Of a DNA stretch of 64,000 nucleotides, positions 16,141 through 24,677 are shown piece after piece. The notes beneath the pieces were generated by a model. The model ran no database searches. It had not been told where the DNA came from and was given only the letters and a program-made list of their open reading frames with translations. The DNA lies in contig JAEWVC010000055.1 of assembly GCA_023459275.1 (NCBI GenBank), forward strand, positions 1 through 64,000, given 5' to 3'. Both the position numbers and the translations under genes were made by a program. This stretch comes from Bacillota bacterium. Lineage in GTDB: Bacteria > Bacillota > Clostridia > Christensenellales > Aristaeellaceae. The first letter of the stretch is position 1. Each line of letters starts with the position of its first letter.

Positions 16141-16842
16141 ATGGCTGTTCCCCTTCGCCATGAATTGAAATACTTCATCAACGACATGCAGTACGCCATT
16201 CTCTCCAACATCCTGGACCATGTGCTGCACCGCGACCCCAACGGCGACGAGTACAACGAATACCATGTGCGTTCGCTGTACTTTGACGGTGTGTTCGACA
16301 ATTCTTTTTATGATAAGCTCAGCGGCGTGCCCGCCCGTGACAAGTACCGCATCCGCATCTACAACATGCAGGACAGCAAAATCTCCCTGGAATGCAAGAG
16401 CAAGATGGGCAGCCTCATCTCCAAGCGTTCCGTAGTCATCCCAAGGGACCTTTGCGAGCAGCTCATCGCGGGCGACCCCGCGGGGCTGGAGCGCACCCGC
16501 AGCGGTCTTTTGCGGGATATGTTCAGGGAGATGACGTTAAACCTTTCACGGCCCGCGGTGGTGGTGGATTACGTCCGGGAAGCCTACCTGCACCCGGCCG
16601 AGGAGGTGCGCATCACGTTTGACAAACAGCTCCGCACGGGCATGAAGCAGTTTGATATCTTCAATCCCTGTCTGCCCACCATCCCGCCCTTGGACAGCGA
16701 ACTGATCATTCTGGAGGTCAAGTACAACAGCGTTATGCCCCCCTTTATCCGGGACCTTTTGACCACCTACTGCCAGAATCCGTTAAGCAGCGCCATCTCG
16801 AAGTACACCCTCTGCAGAAGGTTTGAAGAACTGGAAGCATAA
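16141..16842 (+). CDS. VTC-domain polyphosphate polymerase-like protein
   Basis: This 233-residue protein is a stand-alone VTC catalytic tunnel domain. The opening LRHELKYFINDMQY, the strand pair YHVRSLYFD and DKYRIRIYN, KISLECKSK and the late LIILEVKYN carry the basic and acidic residues that line the triphosphate tunnel in this superfamily. Related proteins make polyphosphate from ATP. Genomic pairing with DUF4956 and CotH is common. ATG 16141 follows AAAGAGGTG. It lies 22 bp before xylB and so may share its transcript. The 938-bp repeat block upstream separates it from DUF4956. Confidence 0.85.
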   Translation: MAVPLRHELKYFINDMQYAILSNILDHVLHRDPNGDEYNEYHVRSLYFDGVFDNSFYDKLSGVPARDKYRIRIYNMQDSKISLECKSKMGSLISKRSVVIPRDLCEQLIAGDPAGLERTRSGLLRDMFREMTLNLSRPAVVVDYVREAYLHPAEEVRITFDKQLRTGMKQFDIFNPCLPTIPPLDSELIILEVKYNSVMPPFIRDLLTTYCQNPLSSAISKYTLCRRFEELEA

Positions 16843-16864
16843 CCGTCAAAGGAGGCATTGCGCT

Positions 16865-18394
16865 ATGGCTCATCTCCTGGGCATCGACCTTGGCACCTCC
16901 GGCACCAAAACCGTTCTTTTTGACGAGCAGGGCCGTCCGGTAAGCGCCCACACCGTGGAATACCCCATGTACCAGCCCAAAAACGGCTGGGCCGAGCAGG
17001 ACCCGGAGGATTGGTGGCAGGCCGCGGTGAAGGGCATTCGCGCCGTGCTTCAAAAAAGCGGTGTTTCCCCGGCGGATGTTGCCGGCGTAGGCCTTTCCGG
17101 GCAGATGCACGGCCTGGTGATGCTGGACGGGGAAGGCCGCGTGCTGCGCCCCTCCATCATCTGGTGCGACCAGCGCACCGGGGAACAGGTGGCCGAAATG
17201 GACCGCCGCATGGGCACAAAGCGCATCATCGAGATCACCGCCAACCCGCCCATGACGGGCTTCACAGCGGCCAAAATCATGTGGGTCAGGCAGAATGAGC
17301 CGGAGCTTTTCAAAAAGTGCGCCCACATTCTGTTGCCCAAGGATTATATCCGCTACAGGCTCACCGGGGAATTTGCCACCGAGGTGTCCGATGCCGCCGG
17401 GATGCAGCTGATGGATATTCCCAAACGCGCATGGTCCCGTGAAATGCTGGATATGCTGGGGGTTTCCGAAAACCTGCTGGCAAGCATGCACGAATCGCCG
17501 GATATTACCGGAAAGGTTCACAAAGAAGCCGCCGCGCTTACGGGCCTTTTTGCAGGAACACCGGTGGCGGGCGGCGCGGGAGACAATGCCGCCGCCGCGG
17601 TGGGCACCGGCGTGGTGCGCGCGGGGCGTGCCTTCACCACCCTGGGCACCTCCGGCGTGGTCTACGCCGTGTCCGACACGGTGTCCATCGACCCCAAGGG
17701 CCGGGTACACACGCTGTGTGCCTCCGTGCCCGGCAAGTGGACGGTAATGAGCTGCACCCAGGCCGCCGGGCTGTCCCTGCGCTGGCTCCGGGACACCTGC
17801 TGCCAGGCGGAGGCGGCGGAAGCGGAAAAGCGGGGCGTGGACCCCTATGTGGTAATGACGGAAGAAGCGCAAAACGTGCCTATCGGCGCCCAGGGGCTTC
17901 TTTATCTGCCATATTTGATGGGTGAGCGTTCCCCACATCCCGATCCCGACTGCCGGGGCGTGTTCTTTGGCCTGTCCGCCATGCACGGCAGAAGCCACCT
18001 CATCCGCGCCGTGATGGAGGGTGTGGCCTACTCCCAGGCGGAATGCGTGGAGGTGTTCCGGGAGATGAACGTACCCATCGCAAGCATGGTGGCAACCGGC
18101 GGCGGCGGGCGGAGCGCTTTGTGGCGGCAGATGCTGGCCGACCTGTACGGCTGCACGGTTTCCACCATCCCCGCGGACGAGGGCCCCGCCTTGGGCGCGG
18201 CCATCCTGGCGGGCGTCGGCACCGGCGTGTACGAAAGCGTGGAGGCCGCCTGCGACCGCATCGTGAAAACCGGGAACGGGCTTCCGCCCATCCCCGAAAA
18301 CATGAAAGCCTACGAAGGGTATTTCCGGCTGTACAAGAAGCTGTACGGCTCCCTCCGGGAGGACTACCGGGAACTGGCCGCGCTGAACGGATAA
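16865..18394 (+). CDS. xylB: Xylulokinase
   Basis: This 509-residue FGGY-family sugar kinase phosphorylates D-xylulose to xylulose-5-phosphate for the pentose phosphate pathway. The N-terminal phosphate-binding motif is GIDLGTSGTKTVLFD. SGQMHGLVMLD (with the xylulokinase-specific MHG) and IIWCDQRT are substrate-site blocks, and ATGGGGRSALWRQMLAD is the C-terminal FGGY region. Length matches XylB. AAAGGAGG precedes ATG 16865. No xylose isomerase or regulator is nearby. The following CUT1 transporter has its own promoter but may import the sugar source. Closely related FGGY kinases for other pentuloses cannot be fully excluded. Confidence 0.9.
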   Translation: MAHLLGIDLGTSGTKTVLFDEQGRPVSAHTVEYPMYQPKNGWAEQDPEDWWQAAVKGIRAVLQKSGVSPADVAGVGLSGQMHGLVMLDGEGRVLRPSIIWCDQRTGEQVAEMDRRMGTKRIIEITANPPMTGFTAAKIMWVRQNEPELFKKCAHILLPKDYIRYRLTGEFATEVSDAAGMQLMDIPKRAWSREMLDMLGVSENLLASMHESPDITGKVHKEAAALTGLFAGTPVAGGAGDNAAAAVGTGVVRAGRAFTTLGTSGVVYAVSDTVSIDPKGRVHTLCASVPGKWTVMSCTQAAGLSLRWLRDTCCQAEAAEAEKRGVDPYVVMTEEAQNVPIGAQGLLYLPYLMGERSPHPDPDCRGVFFGLSAMHGRSHLIRAVMEGVAYSQAECVEVFREMNVPIASMVATGGGGRSALWRQMLADLYGCTVSTIPADEGPALGAAILAGVGTGVYESVEAACDRIVKTGNGLPPIPENMKAYEGYFRLYKKLYGSLREDYRELAALNG

Positions 18395-18465
18395 GCCGCC
18401 CGCAAAACCGCCCATGCTTCCCAGGCAGGAAGCTTCCGGCCGTCAAAATAGCCCCTGTTTCGGCA

Positions 18466-18505
18466 GCAATCCCGCAAAAGTGAAGTTTCACTTTTGCGGG
18501 ATTGC
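18466..18505 (+). terminator. Perfect 19-bp hairpin after xylB
   Basis: GCAATCCCGCAAAAGTGAA pairs with its complement across a 2-nt centre (18466-18505). It is followed by ATTTT only, so termination may be bidirectional or weak. The GTGAA/TTCAC core also occurs in the palindrome at 31576-31601. Confidence 0.5.
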
Positions 18506-18651
18506 ATTTTATACCCGGCATAAACCCGCAATAAACCGAAATAACTTCCGTTTTGTGCGCCCGGCACAGCCCGGCCATGCCATTTCAATTGCAAGAGTTC
18601 CGCCTATCCCATGCATTTTGATTAATTTTGTTCAATTTGACGGAGTTCACA

Positions 18652-18680
18652 TTGACAATTCTATTTTATTGTACTATAAT
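18652..18680 (+). promoter_or_regulatory. Consensus promoter upstream of the sugar ABC transporter
   Basis: TTGACA (18652-18657), 17 nt, TATAAT (18675-18680), a perfect sigma-A promoter. The leader to the first gene is about 200 nt without an obvious riboswitch. No cre-like site was identified with confidence. Confidence 0.75.
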
Positions 18681-18890
18681 ATGGAAAAGATATCCGGGCC
18701 ATATTCAGTCGTGTCCGTTATGCGGCTGTAAATTTCCGTTGGGGAAATCCTCACCTGCCTATGCGTTGGTCCTAACATTCGGCACATATGATAGGAAGGC
18801 AAGGTATCAATCCCCGCGGGAATTTATTATCTATCGCAAAAACTGGTACCGGCAGAATTTATGGCGGATCAAACAAAGGGGAAAATGCAT

Positions 18891-19802
18891 ATGCAGGTAT
18901 CCAGATCCCAGCTGCGGGCGCGATCCTCCCTTCCCGGCGCCAAGAGCTTTTACAGCCGGGTAGAACCGTACTTATTCCTCCTCCCGGCCCTGACCATATT
19001 CATTCTGTTTCTGTACTACCCCTTTGTGCGGACCATTTACCTGAGCACTTTTCTCACCGATACATACGGTATCGCCAAAAAATTTGTTGGGCTGCGCAAT
19101 TACCAAAAGATATTGGCGGCCGGTTCCTCCTTCTGGCCAAATCTTGGGGTCACCTTTCAATTTGTCGGCATCGTGGCCTTCGGCGGCCTGCTGGTGGGCC
19201 TCACCACCAGCCTTTTAACGGCGGGCCGGTATCCCGGCAAGACCATGGCCAGCGCCGTATACGCCATGCCGGTGGCCATCGCCTCCGCCGCGGCCTCCAT
19301 GGCCTTCCGGATGATCCTGCACCCCACCAATGGCCTGCTCAACGTGATGCTGGGGACACAGATCAACTGGATCGGCGATAAGCAGTATGCCTTGGCTTCC
19401 GTAGCCGCCATGACCATCTGGCTTACATCGGGCATCAACTTCATTTTTTTAAGCGCCGGGCTCCGCGGCATTCCGGAAGAGCTGTATGAAAGTGCCTCCC
19501 TGGATGGCGCGGGATATTGGAAAAGGCTGTGGCACATCACCCTGCCCGGGCTTTCGCCGGCGCTGTTTTTCCAGATCATCATCAACATCATCGGCGGATT
19601 CCAGGCCTTCAGCCAGATCCGGCTGCTTACAAAGGGCGGCCCGGGGGAGGCCACCACCGTGATCGTTTACGCTATTTACAGGGACGCTTTTGAAAATTCC
19701 AGGTTCCACGAGGCTGCGGCCCGGTCGGTGATCCTGTTTGCGATCATCCTGTGCATAACGCTTGTCCAATTCAGCATGGAGAAACGGAGCGTGCATTACT
19801 GA
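18891..19802 (+). CDS. CUT1-type sugar ABC transporter permease (MalF/UgpA-like)
   Basis: This is a 303-residue permease with six membrane helices. The coupling EAA loop ELYESASLDGAGYWKRLWHITLPGLSP is well conserved. Three ATGs cluster at 18861, 18885 and 18891. AAAGGGG at 18875-18881 best fits 18891. It overlaps the second permease by 1 nt (ATGA). It is the first gene of a permease-permease-binding protein operon with no ATPase, so a shared MsmK/UgpC-type ATPase encoded elsewhere is likely. The substrate is an oligosaccharide or polyol. Xylosides are possible given xylB upstream. Confidence 0.9.
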   Translation: MQVSRSQLRARSSLPGAKSFYSRVEPYLFLLPALTIFILFLYYPFVRTIYLSTFLTDTYGIAKKFVGLRNYQKILAAGSSFWPNLGVTFQFVGIVAFGGLLVGLTTSLLTAGRYPGKTMASAVYAMPVAIASAAASMAFRMILHPTNGLLNVMLGTQINWIGDKQYALASVAAMTIWLTSGINFIFLSAGLRGIPEELYESASLDGAGYWKRLWHITLPGLSPALFFQIIINIIGGFQAFSQIRLLTKGGPGEATTVIVYAIYRDAFENSRFHEAAARSVILFAIILCITLVQFSMEKRSVHY

Positions 19803-20638
19803 TGATCACAAAGCAATGGAGAAAAGCAGGAAAAAATTTCGGTTCTTTTATGCTCAACGTCCCGCTGCTGGCCATCATCCTTGTGCCGCTCCTGTATACG
19901 CTGTCCATCAGCATCATGCGTCCCGACGAAATCTACAAAAGCCATCTGATCCCCACCAGCATCCAGTTCACCAACTATGCAAAAGCCTTTACCAATCCCA
20001 GCTATCCGTTTCTCCGGTTCATCCTCAACTCCCTGTTCGTTTCCACCAGCGTCATGCTGGGCCAGATGATCACCTGCTCCATGGCGGCCTTCGCTTTCTC
20101 CTTCATGGAGTTCAGGGGCAAGAAGATTCTCTTTTTGATGATCCTGGCCACCATGATGGTGCCCGGGGAAGCCACCATTGTCGCCAATTTCCTAACCATC
20201 AGCCATTGGGGCTGGCGTGATACCTACCAGGCGCTGATCACCCCCTATCTGACAAGCGCCATGGGGATCTTCCTGCTGCGGCAAAACTATTTGACCTTTG
20301 CCAAGGAGCTGCACGAGGCCGCCCGGCTGGACGGGTGCAGCAACTGGCGTTTCCTGCTCTCCATCGTGGTGCCCCTGTCCAGGCCCGCCCTTGGCGCGCT
20401 GGGGGCCTACGTGTTCCTGAATACATGGAACCAGTACATGTGGCCGCTGCTGGTAACCGATACGGCCGCCCACCGCACGGTGCAAATCGGTATCAGCATG
20501 CTTTACGACATCGACGCGGAGGCGTTGGGGCTGATGATGGCAGGCGTGGTCATCGTCATCGTGCCTTCCCTGTCCATCTTTATCTTCATGCACAAGCAGC
20601 TCATCAACGGCCTGATGGCCGGCGCGGTAAAGGGCTGA
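19802..20638 (+). CDS. CUT1-type sugar ABC transporter permease (MalG/UgpE-like)
   Basis: This 278-residue partner permease has six predicted membrane helices. The EAA motif is ELHEAARLDGCSNWRFLLSIVVPLSRPAL. Start ATG 19802 overlaps the upstream TGA, showing coupled translation. The C-terminal IFIFMHKQLINGLMAGAVKG is the standard family ending. It forms the channel with the 18891-19802 product and feeds on the binding protein encoded next. Confidence 0.92.
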   Translation: MITKQWRKAGKNFGSFMLNVPLLAIILVPLLYTLSISIMRPDEIYKSHLIPTSIQFTNYAKAFTNPSYPFLRFILNSLFVSTSVMLGQMITCSMAAFAFSFMEFRGKKILFLMILATMMVPGEATIVANFLTISHWGWRDTYQALITPYLTSAMGIFLLRQNYLTFAKELHEAARLDGCSNWRFLLSIVVPLSRPALGALGAYVFLNTWNQYMWPLLVTDTAAHRTVQIGISMLYDIDAEALGLMMAGVVIVIVPSLSIFIFMHKQLINGLMAGAVKG

Positions 20639-20705
20639 AAAACCGTATGATGGCGGCCGGCTCAGGCAGGCGCGCATCAAATATAAGTTATAAGGAGAAA
20701 AACCC

Positions 20706-22031
20706 ATGAAAAAAGCTGTATCCCTCCTTCTGGCTCTGTTCATGTTCCTCTCCCTGGTACCGGCGGCCTTCGCGGAGTCCCCGGTAGAAATTGTTTTCTG
20801 GCATTCCATGGGCGGCGTGAACGGCGAAGCCATCACCACCATGGCCAACAGCTTCAACGAGGCCTATGCCGGCAAGATCCATGTCAACGTGGAATACCAG
20901 GGCACCTATGACGACGCCATCAACAAGATCAAGGCCGCCGGCATGAGCGCGCTCCCCTGCGATGTGGTCCAGATCTACGACATCGGCTCCCGCTTCATGA
21001 TCGACAGCGGCTGGGCCAAGCCCATGCAGGAGTTCATCGACGCCTCCGGCTACGACATCTCCCAGATCGAGCCGAACATCGCCGCCTACTATACCATCGA
21101 CAGCAAACTTTATTCCATGCCCTTCAACAGCTCCACCCCCATCCTTTACTACAACAAGACCGCCTTTGAAAAGGCCGGCCTGGACCCCAACATGCCTCCC
21201 AAGAACTTTGACGAAATCATCGCCATGGCGGAAAAGCTCACCGTGAAAGACGCCTCCGGCAACATCACGCAGCGCGGCTTCGGCATGGGCAACTACGGCT
21301 GGTTCTTTGAGCAATGGATCGGCAAGATGGGCAAGCACTATGTGGACAACAATAATGGCCGCGGCGAAGCGCCCGCCACCAAGGTTGTCTTTGACGAGAA
21401 CGGTGCGGCCAAGGACATCCTGGGCATGTGGAAGACGCTCATCGACAGCGGCGTGATCACGTATCTGAACCAGGGCAACAACGATGCCAAGGCGGCCTTC
21501 ATCGCCGGGCAGATCGCCATGACGCTGGAATCCACAGCGGCTTTGAAGTCCCTGCTCACCAACGTGGGCGATTCCTTTGAAATCGGCACCGGCTATTTCC
21601 CCAACATCAACGCGGGTGATGTGGGCGGCGTATCCATCGGCGGCGGCTCCCTGTGGGCGCTTGCCAGCGGCAACGAAGCCAAGGAGAATGCAGCCTGGGA
21701 ATTCATCAAGTTCATGATCTCCCCCGAACAGCAGGCTTTCTGGAACGCGCAGACCGGTTACTTCCCCATCACCGTGGCCACCCATGACCTGGATGCTTTC
21801 AAAGCGAACCTGGCCATGTACCCGCAGTTCGGCACGGCTATCGACCAGCTCCACGCCACCAAAGCCGAATATGCCGGCGCGCTTCTGAGCGTGTTCCCCG
21901 AAGCCCGGCAGCTGGTGCAGACGTATACGGAACGGCTGGTAGGCGGTGAACTGGATGTGGACACCACCGTTTCGAAACTGGCGGCGGACATCAATGAAGC
22001 CATCGAGCTGTACAACCTGACCAACGAATAG
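20706..22031 (+). CDS. Extracellular sugar-binding protein of the CUT1 transporter
   Basis: This 441-residue solute-binding protein (SBP type 1) begins its mature part VEIVFWHSMGGVNGEAI, like UgpB and related glycerol-3-phosphate or oligosaccharide binders. A YSMPFNSSTPILYYNK block and DPNMPPKNFDE follow, both standard. The signal peptide (MKKAVSLLLALFMFLSLVPAAFAE) ends in an AxA cleavage site with no cysteine, so unlike most Gram-positive binding proteins it is not a lipoprotein. The BMP protein at 4815-6020 shows the same feature. AAGGAG precedes the ATG. A strong terminator ends the operon. Confidence 0.9.
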   Translation: MKKAVSLLLALFMFLSLVPAAFAESPVEIVFWHSMGGVNGEAITTMANSFNEAYAGKIHVNVEYQGTYDDAINKIKAAGMSALPCDVVQIYDIGSRFMIDSGWAKPMQEFIDASGYDISQIEPNIAAYYTIDSKLYSMPFNSSTPILYYNKTAFEKAGLDPNMPPKNFDEIIAMAEKLTVKDASGNITQRGFGMGNYGWFFEQWIGKMGKHYVDNNNGRGEAPATKVVFDENGAAKDILGMWKTLIDSGVITYLNQGNNDAKAAFIAGQIAMTLESTAALKSLLTNVGDSFEIGTGYFPNINAGDVGGVSIGGGSLWALASGNEAKENAAWEFIKFMISPEQQAFWNAQTGYFPITVATHDLDAFKANLAMYPQFGTAIDQLHATKAEYAGALLSVFPEARQLVQTYTERLVGGELDVDTTVSKLAADINEAIELYNLTNE

Positions 22032-22055
22032 GCGGATCTCGGTCCGTTACCACTT

Positions 22056-22093
22056 GGGCCGCCGGAAGCTTTCCGGCGGCCCTTTTTCTTTTT
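22056..22093 (+). terminator. Rho-independent terminator of the sugar transporter operon
   Basis: GGGCCGCCGGAA paired with TTCCGGCGGCCC, a 3-nt loop, followed by TTTTTCTTTTT. Confidence 0.9.
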
Positions 22094-22142
22094 CCGTCCA
22101 TGTTGTATACTGTGGCATACAAACAGAAATCCGGAGGGGCCA

Positions 22143-22838
22143 ATGGAAAAAGAGGCACTGCGTTACCTGAACAAAAACAGGCTTTTGCACATCGATATGC
22201 TGGAACCTTTGCGCCTTGGGGAGGCGGAATGCCTCTACGGCGGGGAGGACGGCGCGCTGATTTTCCACCGCGGGGCAAACGCGTACATGATAAGCGCCGC
22301 GTCGGAGGCCGCCGCGGCAAAGCTTGCCTTGCGTATTCCTTCCGCCTCCCTGCTGGTTACGCACCAGCCGTTTTTGCGGGAGGAGATGATGCGGCGCTTC
22401 GGCCTGACCCATCAAATGCCATGCCACCAGGCCGCATGGCTGTCCGCCCTGCCGGTGCCAAACCCTCCCCAGGCGGACATCCGCCCCCTCACGGCAAAGG
22501 ATCTGCCGGTTGTGCTCCATCACTACACCAACATTCCCGATGAAGGGTATCTCCGGGAGCGGATCGGGGCCGGGATGCTGGGGATTTACGAAAACGGCGA
22601 ATTTGGGGGCTTTATCGGCATCCACGAGGAGGGCAGCATCGGCATGCTGGAAATTTTCCCGGCTTTCCGCCGCCGCGGCCTGGCCTTTACGCTGGAAACC
22701 GCCATGATGGCCAGGCAGCAGTCCCTGGGCCGCATCCCCTACGCCCAGATCAAAATGGGCAACGAAGCATCCCTCAGGCTGCATCAGAAGCTGGGGATGG
22801 AAATTACGCAGGATACCCCGCTTTGCTGGCTGTACTGA
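22143..22838 (+). CDS. GNAT-family acetyltransferase
   Basis: This 231-residue protein has a C-terminal GNAT fold (about residues 115-231): the first strand ADIRPLTAKDLPVV, the core strand GGFIGIHEEGSIGMLEIFP and an acetyl-CoA loop FRRRGLAFTLE (R-x-x-G-x-A type). The last motif NEASLRLHQKLGMEI is typical. The first ~110 residues form an N-terminal domain of the kind seen in two-domain GNATs. Substrate is unknown. It stands alone between the transporter terminator and a convergent mbl-type gene. Confidence 0.8.
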   Translation: MEKEALRYLNKNRLLHIDMLEPLRLGEAECLYGGEDGALIFHRGANAYMISAASEAAAAKLALRIPSASLLVTHQPFLREEMMRRFGLTHQMPCHQAAWLSALPVPNPPQADIRPLTAKDLPVVLHHYTNIPDEGYLRERIGAGMLGIYENGEFGGFIGIHEEGSIGMLEIFPAFRRRGLAFTLETAMMARQQSLGRIPYAQIKMGNEASLRLHQKLGMEITQDTPLCWLY

Positions 22839-22895
22839 CAAAGAAGGGGCTATCGCAATAATCACATCATTGCATTATTATTCATGGAGATGGCC

Positions 22896-22952
22896 TCCGA
22901 AGGTTTCCAAAGGGCGGCCGGAAAGCCCTTGGGTCGCGTCCGCAGGCGCGAA
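22896..22952. repeat. Family-2 double-hairpin repeat between convergent genes
   Basis: CCGAAGGTTTCCAAAGGGC, GGCCGGAAA loop, GCCCTTGGG, then TCGCGTC/GGCGCGA with a CGCA loop. It lies between the 3' ends of the acetyltransferase and mbl genes. First-stem pairing has changed relative to other copies but is maintained. Confidence 0.6.
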
Positions 22953-23015
22953 ATCCTTCGTGTTGAATAACAATATGCAGCGTGTGCGCTTAGCGCGGCA
23001 GCCCTCTTTCTTGCC

Positions 23016-24044
23016 CTATCTGGTAAAAAGCCTTCTCCGGCCGCTGTCCAGGAAGCGGCGCAGCGTCCTGGGCTCCTCCAGCGCCCTGCCACAGCCCATG
23101 ACCACGCAGGTCTGCGGGTCGTCCGCCGCGGCGCAGGGCACCTTCAAGGCCGCGGAGACGGCCTCGCACAGGCCCGCCAATTCCGCGCCGCCGCCGGTAA
23201 AAAGGATGCCCGCCTCAAAGATATCGGCGGCCAGCTCCGCCGGGGTGCGCTCCAAAACGGCGTGGATGCTCTCGATAAACGCCTGCAGCGGCTCGTCCAG
23301 CGCCTCTGTGATCTCGTCCGAGGTGACGCGGATGGTTTTGGGCAGGCCGGTCAGAAGGTTCCGGCCCGTGACCTCCATGTAAAGCTGCTCCGTGTGGGGC
23401 ACGGCGGAACCGATGGTGATTTTCAGTTCTTCGGCGGTGCGCTCGCCGATGAGCAGGTTGTTCTTGCGCCGCAGATACCGGATGATGGCGTCGTCGAAAC
23501 GGTCGCCGCCGGTCTTGCTCAGCTCGCTGACCACTACCTGCCCCAGGGAGAGCACGGCGATATCCGTCACCCCGGCGGCCACGTCCACGATCATGGAGCC
23601 ATACGCCTCGCTCAGGTCCAGCCCGGCGCCGATGGCGGCGGCCAGGGGCCGCTCCAGCAGCTGGGTGCGGCGCATGCCCGCATCAAACATGGTGGAGATG
23701 ATGGACCGCTTTTCCACTTCGTTGACGCCGCTGGGCAGGGAAACCACCGCCCAGGGCCGGGAGAAGAGGCGTTTGCCGATGACCTTGACCACAAAATAGC
23801 GCAGCATCTCGCTGGTCAGCTCAAAGTCGGAGATAACACCCTCCCGCAGGGGGCGGATGGCCAGGATCGTGCTGGGCGTGCGGCCCAGCATGCGCCGGGC
23901 TTCCTCCCCCACGGCCAGAATTTGACGGCTGTCCCGGTCCACGGCCACCACCGCTGGCTCCCTGAGCACGATGCCCTTGCCTTTCATGTAAACCAGCACG
24001 TTGGAGGTGCCAAGATCGATGCCGATATCGCTATACGCCGCCAT
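23016..24044 (-). CDS. mbl: MreB/Mbl-type actin homologue
   Basis: This 342-residue cytoskeletal ATPase guides peptidoglycan synthesis. Nucleotide-site motifs are IGIDLGTSNVLVYMKGKGI (phosphate 1), VVDVAAGVTDIAVLSLG (phosphate 2) and GILFTGGGAELAGL (adenosine). The position just downstream of spoIIID copies the B. subtilis spoIIID-mbl order, which is why mbl is preferred over mreB. No mreC or mreD is adjacent. The first codon ATG 24044 gives MAAYSDIGIDLG. The C-terminal tail is slightly longer and more basic (SGRRRLFTR) than usual. It could be expressed with spoIIID or from its own promoter in the 135-bp gap. Confidence 0.9.
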   Translation of the reverse strand: MAAYSDIGIDLGTSNVLVYMKGKGIVLREPAVVAVDRDSRQILAVGEEARRMLGRTPSTILAIRPLREGVISDFELTSEMLRYFVVKVIGKRLFSRPWAVVSLPSGVNEVEKRSIISTMFDAGMRRTQLLERPLAAAIGAGLDLSEAYGSMIVDVAAGVTDIAVLSLGQVVVSELSKTGGDRFDDAIIRYLRRKNNLLIGERTAEELKITIGSAVPHTEQLYMEVTGRNLLTGLPKTIRVTSDEITEALDEPLQAFIESIHAVLERTPAELAADIFEAGILFTGGGAELAGLCEAVSAALKVPCAAADDPQTCVVMGCGRALEEPRTLRRFLDSGRRRLFTR

Positions 24045-24179
24045 AGCTTAAAAGCGCCCTTTCCGTGATTCATTTGCGCGGCCAGGGAATCCTTGCGCAA
24101 CGCTAACAGGGAGTATTCTACGGTTCGCGGCGCTTTTCCTTCTTTGTTCCAAAAGCGGCTGCCTCCCAGCGGCGGCCGC

Positions 24180-24449
24180 TTATTTCTCCGGCTTGTCCTC
24201 CCGTATGTCCATATACTTTTTTCTTGTGGCGGCGCCGCCCCGCAAATGGCGCACCGCCTTGTTGTAAGCCAGGATCTGCTTGACCTCCCGGGCCAGCGCT
24301 TCGTTTACCTTGGGCAGGCGCTCCCCCATGTCCTTGTGCACGGAGGACTTTGATACGCCAAACTTCTGCGCCGCTTTCCGCACCGTGGCCCGCGTTTCAA
24401 TGATGTATTCAGCGATGTACACGCACCGCTTGGCAATGTACTCCTGCAT
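24180..24449 (-). CDS. spoIIID: Sporulation transcription factor SpoIIID
   Basis: This 89-residue DNA-binding protein of the mother-cell sporulation programme adjusts sigma-E-dependent genes. The HTH is VRKAAQKFGVSKSSVHKDMGERLP, followed by the signature ILAYNKAVRHLRGG. Similarity to B. subtilis SpoIIID extends over the whole length. Presence of this gene marks the organism as an endospore former. ATG 24449 follows GGAGGG. A sequence resembling a sigma-E promoter lies 30-60 bp upstream, matching the known regulation in Bacillus. Confidence 0.96.
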   Translation of the reverse strand: MQEYIAKRCVYIAEYIIETRATVRKAAQKFGVSKSSVHKDMGERLPKVNEALAREVKQILAYNKAVRHLRGGAATRKKYMDIREDKPEK

Positions 24450-24479
24450 CTATATGTCCCTCCAAACTCTTGATGCAGG

Positions 24480-24509
24480 ATCATATGTCCAAGCCGTGAG
24501 AAACATGAC
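24480..24509 (-). promoter_or_regulatory. Candidate sigma-E promoter of spoIIID
   Basis: The minus strand has GTCATGTT (24509-24502), 14 nt, CATATGAT (24487-24480), close to the sigma-E consensus GTCATATT-N14-CATACAAT. It matches the known sigma-E dependence of spoIIID in B. subtilis. Confidence 0.5.
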
Positions 24510-24677
24510 AGAATACGGAAATGGATTCACCGTCCGGGGGAATATCCCCGGCCAAATGCGGCAATGACGCTTTTTGCGGGGGCCGGAAAGAAGCCTTCCC
24601 GAAAAAGGTTCTTTCCGCGGCAAACTTTTCCCCTTTTGTGCTATACTATACCAAGCATCTTAAAGGAGGCCGTGCAG

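Noticed and set aside
18466..18505. Insertion-element end
   Set aside because: It is a single perfect hairpin placed right after xylB without a partner or target duplication. A terminator is simpler.
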